The notes under the pieces were generated by a model. That model was not told where the DNA came from. It did no database searches and saw only the letters and a program-made list of their open reading frames with translations. This document shows, piece by piece, positions 1 to 6,705 of a stretch of DNA of 19,862 nucleotides. The stretch lies in NCBI GenBank assembly GCA_037443105.1, contig JBBIOZ010000024.1, positions 1 through 19,862 on the forward strand, read 5' to 3'. How positions within the stretch are numbered: the first letter of the stretch is position 1; each line of letters opens with the position of its first letter. The position numbers and the translations under genes are program-made. The DNA is from JAWCLZ01 sp037443105. GTDB lineage: Archaea; Halobacteriota; JAWCLZ01.

Positions 1-141
1 ATCAGCATATTTTTTCTTAACTTCCCCCACAATTGAGTCCTGCTGCCTGCAGGGCCCGCACCACTCTGCGTAGAAATCCATCAATACTGGTTTAGTCAAA
101 TTAACCACTATTCGGAGATTTATTTTGATTGTATTTAGCAT
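1..141 (-). CDS. Thioredoxin-like protein, 5' part only
   Basis: The reverse strand from 141 down to the window edge is open for 47 codons starting ATG CTA AAT. It contains the thioredoxin active site WCGPC preceded by VLMDFYAEW, the usual beta-strand leading into the redox CXXC. The protein would act as a cytosolic thiol-disulfide reductant. The rest of the fold (cis-Pro loop and the last strands and helix) lies outside the window, so the class cannot be settled. An ATG at 148 is in another frame and meets a stop. The gene is divergent from nrpR, with only about 40 AT-rich bases between the starts, so the two promoters must overlap. Family assignment is firm; the exact start is less certain because no clear Shine-Dalgarno sequence is visible. 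Confidence 0.85.
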   Translation of the reverse strand, partial: MLNTIKINLRIVVNLTKPVLMDFYAEWCGPCRQQDSIVGEVKKKYAD

Positions 142-183
142 TTATCATAAGCTATTAATTCAGAAAAAACAAAATAAAATAAC

Positions 184-1167
184 GTGGCTGCTGATCCTCA
201 AACACAAAGAAAGCTGCTTGAAATCCTAAGGATATTGAGCGAGAGCAAAGAAGTAATGGGCGCGCGCAGAATAGCCAGCGAGCTCAATCGCAGGGGATAC
301 AGAATAGGGGAGAGAGCGGTGCGCTATCACCTGCGCATACTTGATGAAAGAGGTTTTACAAAGAAACACGGCTACATCGGTAGAACCATAACTGAAAATG
401 GACTTAGAGAGATAGGCGAGGCCCTAGTGGGAGATCGCATAGGCCTTGTGATAACCAAGATAGAAGATCTCGTTTATAGAACCACTTTTGACCCTAAAAC
501 TAAAAAAGGCGAGGTCATAGTTAACACTGCTTTTGTTGATAAAGATAAATTTGAGCAAACCATTAGAATAATCAATGCTGTACTGGAAAAAGGCTATGGA
601 GTTAGCCCATATGTCAAAATCTTAGAAGAAGAAGAACGCCTCAATGATATAATCATCCCCAAGGGAAAAATTGGAATTGCAACGGTATGCAGCATAACCA
701 TCGATGGCATTCTTTTGAAAAGCGGAATCCCGGTTGAAACCAAATATGGCGGATTGATCGAAATCAAAGAAGCTAAACCAACGCGTTTCTCAGAACTCAT
801 CGCCTACGCCGGTACTTCTATTGAACCGATTCAGATTTTTATATCAAAACGCCTTACCTCTATAACCAGCGCTATAGCAACTGGCAGTGGAATGGTGCTT
901 GGAAATGTGAGGGAAATACCTGCTGTAGCACTCCCCAGATCGAGAGAAGTGCTCGATGCAATTAAGCATAGTGGAATAAATGGGTTGATAGCAATAGGCG
1001 AAGCAGGTAAAGCAGTACTCAATGCACCTGTTGACCCTGGAAGAGTTGGCATAACGGTTTACTCAGGAGCAAATGCTATGGCAGCTGTGGAGGAGCAGGG
1101 AATAGCCACTAATACTCGTGCAATTTCCACACTTATACCCTTCAAGGATATGCGCTTGCTTTCATAG
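184..1167 (+). CDS. nrpR: Nitrogen regulator NrpR, single-effector-domain (NrpRI) form
   Basis: The 327-residue product has an N-terminal winged helix (about residues 5-75, including GERAVRYHLRILDERG, typical of the RNase R-type HTH of NrpR). One NrpR/DUF128 effector domain follows (about 80-325). NrpR represses nitrogen-assimilation genes in methanogens and is released by 2-oxoglutarate; this is family knowledge. Methanococcus-type NrpR has a winged helix plus two DUF128 domains of about 540 residues, whereas Methanosarcina-type systems split them into NrpRI (HTH plus one domain) and NrpRII. The length and single domain here match NrpRI, so a separate NrpRII should exist elsewhere. Start is GTG at 184; no in-frame ATG lies nearby. 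I saw no GGAA-N6-TTCC operator in the short divergent promoter, so autoregulation is not evident. It converges on the lipoprotein gene with an 18-nt gap. Confidence 0.9.
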   Translation: MAADPQTQRKLLEILRILSESKEVMGARRIASELNRRGYRIGERAVRYHLRILDERGFTKKHGYIGRTITENGLREIGEALVGDRIGLVITKIEDLVYRTTFDPKTKKGEVIVNTAFVDKDKFEQTIRIINAVLEKGYGVSPYVKILEEEERLNDIIIPKGKIGIATVCSITIDGILLKSGIPVETKYGGLIEIKEAKPTRFSELIAYAGTSIEPIQIFISKRLTSITSAIATGSGMVLGNVREIPAVALPRSREVLDAIKHSGINGLIAIGEAGKAVLNAPVDPGRVGITVYSGANAMAAVEEQGIATNTRAISTLIPFKDMRLLS

Positions 1168-1185
1168 CTCTGGGACTCTTCAATT

Positions 1186-1626
1186 TTATGGCTGCTGAAC
1201 AATTAAATATCTTTCAACTAGAACTATGCCGCTTTGCCTTTCAACTATGAGAATTGATACTGGCGTTCCAGCTATCCAGCTCTGCCCTGTTTTTATATAT
1301 ATTGGCTGGCCCTCAGCTGCCCCCCTTATCATGGTATTGGGAGTTCCAATATCCTCTTCATAGCCCACGATTATCCTTGAATAGTCCTTGATTTCCTCTC
1401 CTTTCACCACCCATCTTAAATCGCTCAATGCATAGCTGCTCCTTCCAAATGCTCTAAATTTTATCTTCCCATCAGTATATGCAGTGAAGTTGTCGAAGCG
1501 AATTTCATAGGCTGGAGTAATTGTAGCTGCTGGAGTTGGAGTTGGAGTTGGCGTATAAGCCGGTGGCTGGGTGGTACATCCTGAAAAAAATATAAGCAGA
1601 ATGAGCAGGAGGATAAACCTTTTCAT
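1186..1626 (-). CDS. Putative lipoprotein with Pro/Thr linker, unknown function
   Basis: The protein starts MKRFILLLILLIFFSGC: a short charged N-terminus, a hydrophobic core and a lipobox-like FSGC at residues 14-17, so it is probably membrane-anchored outside the cell. A TPTPTPTP linker follows, then a roughly 100-residue beta-rich domain containing IRFDNFTAYTDGKIKFRAFG that I do not recognise. The reading frame can be extended 19 codons upstream to a GTG at 1683, but a TATATAAAA box at 1650-1658 lies 23 nt before ATG 1626, which favours the lipoprotein start on a leaderless transcript. A very strong AAGGAGGTG at 1681-1689 abuts the longer start with no spacing and is discussed in the findings. 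It lies downstream of the methyltransferase on the same strand and converges with nrpR. Confidence 0.7.
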   Translation of the reverse strand: MKRFILLLILLIFFSGCTTQPPAYTPTPTPTPAATITPAYEIRFDNFTAYTDGKIKFRAFGRSSYALSDLRWVVKGEEIKDYSRIIVGYEEDIGTPNTMIRGAAEGQPIYIKTGQSWIAGTPVSILIVERQSGIVLVERYLIVQQP

Positions 1627-1649
1627 AGCAAACATTATAATTCCATCCC

Positions 1650-1658
1650 TTTTATATA
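1650..1658 (-). promoter_or_regulatory. TATA box of the lipoprotein gene
   Basis: The minus strand reads TATATAAAA, with 23 nt between it and the ATG at 1626. That is the spacing expected for an archaeal TATA element when transcription starts at or just before the start codon. Confidence 0.5.
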
Positions 1659-1788
1659 GCTTTTCATACTGTGTAGGCATCACCTCCTTGTAATAGGTCC
1701 TAGGCTCATATGGCTTCGAATGCGATTATAGAAAACGAAGGGCATAGAGCCAGTTCTCTAAATGAAAGTCCTTTAAGTAGAGCAATAT

Positions 1789-2334
1789 CTATACATAATA
1801 TATGCCTATCCCATGTGCCATCTGTATCTTCATTTTCTCCCCCTCTAGCGAATTGAAAAATTTCAGCACATCTTCAGCGCCTGTATCGTGGAAGCCAATG
1901 GCTCCTCCTTTCCTCACCAAATCCCTAAAATTATAGAAAGCAGCTGCTGTATCGCTGTAGGTTGGACGTACATCTATATAAAGGAAGTCGATCTGTGTTT
2001 TTTCCCTCCTCAGCACCTCCTGCACCTTTAACTTGGTCGCTGGTTCTCTGCCATCGCCTTCTATCAGCTGTATTTTTCTATCGCTTTTTTTATAATCCCA
2101 GTATTTAAGCAGCTTAGAGCTGAGATTTGGTGTGGAGTCCACGCCAATGAATAAGCCTCCTTTCTTAAGAACTTGTTCCCAGAGCTTCACACTGCCTGGG
2201 GATATACCTATTTCCAGTATGGTATTAAGAGGCTTGATTCTCTTTAATTTTTTTAAAAGCCACCATACTTCAGCTTCGCTTTGCATTATGAGGTAGCTCA
2301 TAAATATCTCCCTAAGCTGCTCTCTGGTGATCAC
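1789..2334 (-). CDS. Class I SAM-dependent methyltransferase-like protein (Methyltransf_24 type)
   Basis: The 181-residue protein has a Rossmann-type motif I (ILEIGISPGS, residues 39-48), an acidic residue after strand 2 (GVD, D66), a GDG turn (93-95), and DFLYID at 116-121 followed by IGFHD (146-150). The 'FLYID...FHD' pattern is characteristic of the Methyltransf_24 group, which is close to cephalosporin-hydroxylase-like methyltransferases. The substrate cannot be told from the sequence. The start is GTG at 2334, preceded by GGGGTGA with 4-nt spacing. It follows the DNA ligase gene by 60 nt on the same strand, so co-transcription is plausible, though no functional link is obvious. The glycine-rich loop reads GISPGS rather than the classic GxGxG, which is usual for this subgroup. 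Confidence 0.75.
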   Translation of the reverse strand: MITREQLREIFMSYLIMQSEAEVWWLLKKLKRIKPLNTILEIGISPGSVKLWEQVLKKGGLFIGVDSTPNLSSKLLKYWDYKKSDRKIQLIEGDGREPATKLKVQEVLRREKTQIDFLYIDVRPTYSDTAAAFYNFRDLVRKGGAIGFHDTGAEDVLKFFNSLEGEKMKIQMAHGIGIYYV

Positions 2335-2394
2335 AGCTTCACCCCGCTTGAGCAGCAGAATTTAATAATTAATAAGAAAAAACCATAAATTTTT

Positions 2395-4092
2395 TCAATA
2401 AGCTCTTCGAAGTCTCTGGCGAAGATATATCTGCTCCACTTTATCTATGGTATCAGCTTCTTCAGCGGTTTTATCGTGTCTTATGCTGATCAATCTTGGG
2501 AATCTTAGAGCATAGCCAGAAGGATGGCCAGGATTCTTCTGGATTTCTTCATAGCCGACTTCAAATACAATCATTGGTTTTACATCCACCTCTCTCCCTG
2601 TCCTTGGAATTATGGATTCCTCTAATGTCTCGGTTAGGTCCGCGAGCATTTCATCGCTCATGCCTATCCCAATTTTGCCTATGGAGAGCAATTCGCCAGT
2701 GTTTTGATCCCTGCATGCAAGTATATAAGAACTAAGCAAATGCGCTCTTCTCCCCTCGCCCCATTCAGCGCCTATCACCACTAGATCAAGGGTTTCTGAC
2801 TCAGGTTTGTGCTTCAGCCATTGCCTGCCTCGCTTGCCAGGTGTATATGCAGAGTTTAAATCCTTGAGCATTATTCCTTCGTGCCCAGCTGCTATCGCTT
2901 CAGCGTAGATTTTTTCCACCTCATTCACATTCGAAGTAACGATCTGCATTCCTATCGAAATGGCATCTTCAGCATCCCGCGATAGGCTATTCTCCAGTAT
3001 TCTGCGCCTCTCCCGCAAAGGCAGGTCTATGAGGCTTTTTCCATCGATGTATAATATATCGAAGAGTTTTAGTGAAAGCGGCATCTGAGCTACCATCTCA
3101 AGCACATCGCGCTTTCTTCTGAATCGCTTTAGAATATCTTGAAAAGGACGCGGCTTGCCATTGTTAGCGATTGCAATTAACTCGCCCTCCAAAATTGCCT
3201 CTCTGGGAACAATATACTTGAGCAGTGCCACTATATCAGGAAAGGAATCAGTTACATCTTCCAGTCTTCGAGAATAAATTGCCACTGCTTCAGCTTTTTT
3301 ATGTATCTGCACTCTAGCTCCATTGTACTTCCACTCCACGGCCACTTCCCCGATTTCCTCAATAGCCTCAGAAATATCCTGTGCCACCTGCGCCAGCATC
3401 ATCTTCACAGGTCTGAAAAGCATTACAGTGAGTCGCTCAAGCCCTGCATCTCCATCATTTCTAGCAACCTTTGCAGCCAATCCCAAGTCACTTGTGAGCA
3501 TATATGCTCTCTCAATCTGCGCTTGACTTGCGTTAAATGCCTGTGCAATAGCGTCTCTCAATACGCCCTCTCCAACACCTATGTGCAGTTCCTGCATAGC
3601 AAGTCTGGCTAAATAAATTGCTTCCTCAGGTGTAGCTGAGCTGAATAAATATTGAAGGATTTTGACCTTCTTATTTTTGCCGGTAGCTTTGGAGATATCC
3701 TCGAAAAGTTTATAAACCTCGGCAATCGTAAGCGCATGAGATTCTGGAGCGAAAGAAGCGAATGTGGTTTGCTTCTTCTTTGCTTTCTTGGAAAGCGCTT
3801 CTTTTGCAGCTAGTCCAATATCTCCAGTTTTCTTCTCCAGCTCTTTGATGCTCTCGATCGACTCACCTGAGGCTGCTGAAAGAGCACTATTGAGCAAACC
3901 TAGACCTATCCCCAGCTCCCGCTCGCCCGGCAATATTTTTCCTATTAAGAAGCGGGCTGCTATTTCCAGATCTTCTCCGTCCAGTGTTTTTAAAAATTCG
4001 CTTATAATGCTTTTCATCTCCGAGAGGCTGGAGATTTTTTCTATTTGCTTGCAGATTTCTGTGAATTCAAAAAACTTTTTTTGACCATTCAT
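2395..4092 (-). CDS. lig: ATP-dependent DNA ligase
   Basis: This is the replicative and repair ligase that seals nicks through a lysyl-AMP intermediate. From ATG 4092 the product is 565 residues, the usual size for archaeal ligases. An N-terminal helical DNA-binding domain (about 1-210) is followed by the adenylation domain with WKYNGARVQIH (motif I, lysine about 255), ILEGELIA (motif III), LKLFDILYIDG (IIIa), EGIMLKD (IV) and WLKHK (V), then an OB domain ending in RFPRL...RHDK (VI). Motif I has Asn where the consensus KxDG has Asp (see findings). The frame extends six codons to an ATG at 4110. The ATG at 4092 is preferred because it overlaps the stop of the upstream 39-aa membrane microprotein in an ATGA arrangement and leaves the usual short lead before FFEFTEICKQIEKI. 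Confidence 0.93.
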   Translation of the reverse strand: MNGQKKFFEFTEICKQIEKISSLSEMKSIISEFLKTLDGEDLEIAARFLIGKILPGERELGIGLGLLNSALSAASGESIESIKELEKKTGDIGLAAKEALSKKAKKKQTTFASFAPESHALTIAEVYKLFEDISKATGKNKKVKILQYLFSSATPEEAIYLARLAMQELHIGVGEGVLRDAIAQAFNASQAQIERAYMLTSDLGLAAKVARNDGDAGLERLTVMLFRPVKMMLAQVAQDISEAIEEIGEVAVEWKYNGARVQIHKKAEAVAIYSRRLEDVTDSFPDIVALLKYIVPREAILEGELIAIANNGKPRPFQDILKRFRRKRDVLEMVAQMPLSLKLFDILYIDGKSLIDLPLRERRRILENSLSRDAEDAISIGMQIVTSNVNEVEKIYAEAIAAGHEGIMLKDLNSAYTPGKRGRQWLKHKPESETLDLVVIGAEWGEGRRAHLLSSYILACRDQNTGELLSIGKIGIGMSDEMLADLTETLEESIIPRTGREVDVKPMIVFEVGYEEIQKNPGHPSGYALRFPRLISIRHDKTAEEADTIDKVEQIYLRQRLRRAY

Positions 4093-4208
4093 CTGCGTAT
4101 GAGATACCATATCACAACCACTGCTATCAAAAGTAATATGATGAGCAGAAAATTGATTATTACGAGCTTAAATCGAAGATCCACCTCGTCTATTTCTTTT
4201 TTCCCCAT
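4089..4208 (-). CDS. 39-aa single-helix membrane microprotein (paralogue A)
   Basis: The frame encodes 39 residues: a charged N-terminus (MGKKEIDEVDLRFK), one hydrophobic helix from about residue 15 to 37 (LVIINFLLIILLLIAVVV inside it) and a terminal Arg-Arg. The same design and sequence recur at 13576-13698, with 25 of 33 aligned residues identical from DEV onward. Of those 25 residues, 17 use different synonymous codons, so selection has acted on the protein. An in-frame TAA lies 16 codons upstream with no other ATG between, and the start aligns with the paralogue. A TATA-like AATATATTTA lies 26 nt before the ATG and suggests a leaderless message. The stop TGA overlaps the ligase ATG. The charge pattern suggests an acidic/basic cytosolic face next to one transmembrane helix. 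Function is unknown. Confidence 0.8.
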   Translation of the reverse strand: MGKKEIDEVDLRFKLVIINFLLIILLLIAVVVIWYLIRR

Positions 4209-4234
4209 TATATCTTTAGCTATTTGAGTCAGCT

Positions 4235-4244
4235 TAAATATATT
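4235..4244 (-). promoter_or_regulatory. TATA box for microprotein A and the ligase operon
   Basis: The minus strand reads AATATATTTA, with 26 nt between it and the ATG at 4208. The paralogous gene near 13.7 kb has an equivalent box at 25 nt, which supports both as real promoters of leaderless or near-leaderless transcripts. Confidence 0.5.
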
Positions 4245-4310
4245 CTTTTTGATGATTTATCGAGCGTGAATTTGAAATTTTTTAAAATTTTTAATAAATA
4301 TAAGAAATAT

Positions 4311-4319
4311 ATTTTTATA
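4311..4319 (+). promoter_or_regulatory. TATA box for the secreted EF-hand-like protein
   Basis: ATTTTTATA ends 24 nt before the ATG at 4344, in a very AT-rich divergent intergenic stretch (4209-4343) that also carries the ligase-operon promoter on the other strand. There is no Shine-Dalgarno sequence before the ATG. Confidence 0.4.
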
Positions 4320-4343
4320 GATCCATTACTTATATAATAATTT

Positions 4344-5081
4344 ATGAATCTTAAGCCGTGCTCAGCAATTGCATTTATCTTAATTTTAATGAACTCTGCT
4401 ATTATAACTGCTGAAGCTGCAGACGTCAGCTGCGACGCAGCTATAACCATAACTGATAATCAAGTTACCATTAAACTCGTTGGAATCGCAGATAAAGAAA
4501 TGAGCTATCTAATTAGAAAAGCTGCAGATACAAGTGGCAATGGCTATGTAACTGAAGAGGAAGCAAAAAGCGGAATTAGCAATTTGAAGGCAGCTTTCGG
4601 ATTTGATTTAGAGAAGCAGGCTTTTTTAAATATCGATGGACTAGTGGTAAAAATTGATTCTGAAAGCGACGAATTTCCAAATCTCCCGGGTGAAGTGCTT
4701 TCCCCAAATCCAATTACCTTGATATCTCAATATAAAACTGATCCAAATGTTGTAAGTGGATATTTCACCTCAGGCAGCCATAGAATTGTTTTTAATTTTA
4801 AAACTGGCGGCAAAATTAGTTTTTCCCTAACTCTACCTGAAGGCGTGGATGAAAATAGCATAACTTATTCCAAAGGCATGCAGGATGACAACAATAAGAG
4901 GAAGATCTACGGAGAGTTGGAAAGGGATGAACCGCTTATAATCAGCTTCGGAGCTAAATCTACCTCATCAGCCTCGCCATTAAGTCAAACTTCTAAAAAA
5001 AGAATAATGGGATTTGAATCCCAGCTAGCGTGTTTTAGCTTGCTTTGCGCCGCATATCTTTTGAGGAGAAAATCGCTATAG
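4344..5081 (+). CDS. Secreted, C-terminally anchored protein with an EF-hand-like loop
   Basis: The 245-residue product has a signal peptide (hydrophobic 8-24, then AEAAD). It has one loop, DTSGNGYVTEEE at residues 62-73, that fits the 12-position EF-hand pattern with Asp at 1, Asn at 5 and Glu at 12, so calcium binding is likely. The central part is beta-rich and unrecognised. A Ser/Thr-rich stretch (about 205-217) precedes a C-terminal GFESQLACFSLLCAAYLLRRK segment: a GFE tripeptide, a hydrophobic helix and a basic tail. That layout resembles archaeosortase-processed PGF-CTERM-type tails, but the first residue is Met instead of Pro, so recognition by a sortase is uncertain. It would be an extracellular surface protein. 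Its 3' end overlaps the convergent HAD-like gene by a few bases. No partner genes are evident. Confidence 0.7.
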   Translation: MNLKPCSAIAFILILMNSAIITAEAADVSCDAAITITDNQVTIKLVGIADKEMSYLIRKAADTSGNGYVTEEEAKSGISNLKAAFGFDLEKQAFLNIDGLVVKIDSESDEFPNLPGEVLSPNPITLISQYKTDPNVVSGYFTSGSHRIVFNFKTGGKISFSLTLPEGVDENSITYSKGMQDDNNKRKIYGELERDEPLIISFGAKSTSSASPLSQTSKKRIMGFESQLACFSLLCAAYLLRRKSL

Positions 5082-5558
5082 CAAGAGCAGTAAATCCGTG
5101 ATATCAAAAATATCCCTGTGCATTTTAAGAGCTTTGCAGCCTGGCAGCAATTTCAAAGCGCTCTCGACATTTTCCTCACTCATATCTATAAAAATCACTT
5201 CCTCATTTTTGATTTCCACTCCCTTCTGCTTAAATCTGCGCAGGATTTCTTGACAATTCAAACCTTTATCAATGGTATTTATCATTGGAAAAACAAACCA
5301 GTCCCAGATACCGAGCAATTTCAACACAGCAATTGCATTTCCAGCATAATTCGTGGAATTCAGTGAAGCATAGATGCCGCGCTGATGCAGTTCCTCCAAA
5401 ACATGCCTCGCACCCGGCAGTAGAGTTATGCTGTGTCCGTAATCATCGTAAACAGTTTCATTGGCAATGTACTGCGGAGGTAATACCTCTCCCAGTCTGC
5501 AGTTTCCTCTTAAGAGTACTTCATCGTCAAAGATCACAAGTTTAATAATAACAACCAC
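5076..5558 (-). CDS. HAD-superfamily protein, magnesium-dependent phosphatase-1-like, degenerate active site
   Basis: The 160-residue protein matches the MDP-1 layout: LVIFDDEVLL at the N-terminus, LLPGARHVLEELHQRGI (about 46-62), SLNSTN (65-70), LLGIWDWFVFP (81-91), DKG (97-99) and VIFIDMSEENV (121-131). MDP-1 enzymes are small HAD phosphatases. The nucleophile Asp (D11) is present, but the DxD second Asp is Glu (E13) and the usual acidic pair at motif IV is Asp-Met (D125-M126). Activity may therefore be changed or lost. The GTG start at 5558 begins 1 nt after the upstream gene's TAA, with GGTGG overlapping it, so translation is probably coupled. An alternative start a few codons in is possible. 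It is the last gene of the ACT/hom cluster. Confidence 0.65.
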   Translation of the reverse strand: MVVIIKLVIFDDEVLLRGNCRLGEVLPPQYIANETVYDDYGHSITLLPGARHVLEELHQRGIYASLNSTNYAGNAIAVLKLLGIWDWFVFPMINTIDKGLNCQEILRRFKQKGVEIKNEEVIFIDMSEENVESALKLLPGCKALKMHRDIFDITDLLLLL

Positions 5559-5559
5559 C

Positions 5560-6678
5560 TTACATCAATTTCTTTCTAGGGTCCATGAGCACCTCAGGCT
5601 TGCAGTCCACCATTCCCAGTGCAGCAACCGCACCTGCTATGCCAAGTTCCCCTGAAATCTCAATTGCCTCAACTTTGCAAGCTCTGGCAACTTTCCTTGC
5701 CTCTTCTACAGTCACGTGACGAGTTCTAGCTTCATTCGCGAATCTCTTTAGCCTCGTATCCACCCCCAAGCCAAATTTTATTGCCATCCCTGTTCTATCT
5801 GAATGGGTTTCTCTGCTGACATATGCAATTGCATTTTTTATCACAGCCTGCACTTTCTCAGGATATACACCAAGCTCAATGAAGCTAACCGCATTGCCAG
5901 CAGTTTTATATCTTATCCTTGGATTGAGGAATCCCACTTTATGGCTTATTGCTTCTACATAATCCAGAGCATCAAGGCGATCCAAAAGCGAGAGTGCAAC
6001 TGCAAAGGTAGCGCCCTCCTCCTCCGTATCGGTATCATCAATTGCAATGGTAAGATGCGTAAGTGCCTTCGTTACAATCTCTCCCTCGATAAACTCCCCC
6101 TTCTTCGAAACTCTTAAATCCAAAATCCCTTTAGCGTCCTTTATCATCTCGGTGAGAGAGAAAGCTGGACCTCCAAAGCATTTTATACGCTGAATCACAT
6201 TTCCATCCTCTATCTTAACCTGTTCTATACCAGCTGAAGACCTCGGGAAATTCCCAATTGCAATGCCTGAAAAACCTTGCTTTGATTTACATCGCAGCAG
6301 TAAACCATCTCTGCTTGCTTTAGTTATAACCCCGCCAGCGCAGGTATAGGCGAAGTTGCAAAAAGCTATGCATCCAACGCTTCTGCATTCGTGGAAGATC
6401 TCCACATCGTCTCCATCAACAGTTGTAAAGATCCGCCTGCATGCACTTGTTGGAAGGAGTTTGGAGATGCGCACAAACTTCGCTGGATTTCTCCCCTTTC
6501 CATTTTCAACTTTAGCTATACATTTTTCCTCTAGGAAGCGATTTATCCAGTCCTGCAGAGTACTTCTAGGCAGTTTTACTTCACTAGCGAAGTCCTTCAA
6601 TGTAAAATAGCCTTTATTTAAAGTGAGATTCCTCGCAACCTTCAGTAAAAACCTGCGCTTTTGAAGCAGTTTGGACAT
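5560..6678 (-). CDS. Winged-helix protein with TiaS-like DUF1743 domain and four-cysteine cluster
   Basis: The protein is 372 residues long. Residues 1-75 form a helix-turn-helix (FTLKDFASEVKLPRSTLQDW, then a basic wing). Residues 98-113 hold C98, C103, C107 and C113 (CX4CX3CX5C), a possible zinc or Fe-S site. From about 210 there is a domain beginning IAIDDTDTEEEGATFA, the nucleotide-binding signature shared by TiaS (tRNA-Ile2 agmatinylcytidine synthetase) and methanogenesis marker protein 11. True TiaS starts with this motif and ends with OB and zinc-ribbon domains, neither of which is present, so this is not TiaS. It resembles an HTH-fused relative of marker 11. Function is unknown; transcriptional regulation or RNA modification are both possible. 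It lies 27 nt after hom and 1 nt before the HAD-like gene. Confidence 0.7.
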   Translation of the reverse strand: MSKLLQKRRFLLKVARNLTLNKGYFTLKDFASEVKLPRSTLQDWINRFLEEKCIAKVENGKGRNPAKFVRISKLLPTSACRRIFTTVDGDDVEIFHECRSVGCIAFCNFAYTCAGGVITKASRDGLLLRCKSKQGFSGIAIGNFPRSSAGIEQVKIEDGNVIQRIKCFGGPAFSLTEMIKDAKGILDLRVSKKGEFIEGEIVTKALTHLTIAIDDTDTEEEGATFAVALSLLDRLDALDYVEAISHKVGFLNPRIRYKTAGNAVSFIELGVYPEKVQAVIKNAIAYVSRETHSDRTGMAIKFGLGVDTRLKRFANEARTRHVTVEEARKVARACKVEAIEISGELGIAGAVAALGMVDCKPEVLMDPRKKLM

Positions 6679-6705
6679 TACAAGTTATAAACTGCAGCCA
6701 CAGCT

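Noticed and set aside
4229..4450. Minus-strand 73-codon ORF upstream of the ligase operon
   Set aside because: It runs antisense through the start of the secreted-protein gene and through both divergent TATA boxes, so it is not a credible gene.
5560..6678. Annotation as TiaS because of the IDDTDT motif
   Set aside because: TiaS begins with this motif and continues into OB and zinc-ribbon domains. Here the motif is at residue 213 behind a winged helix, and those C-terminal domains are missing.
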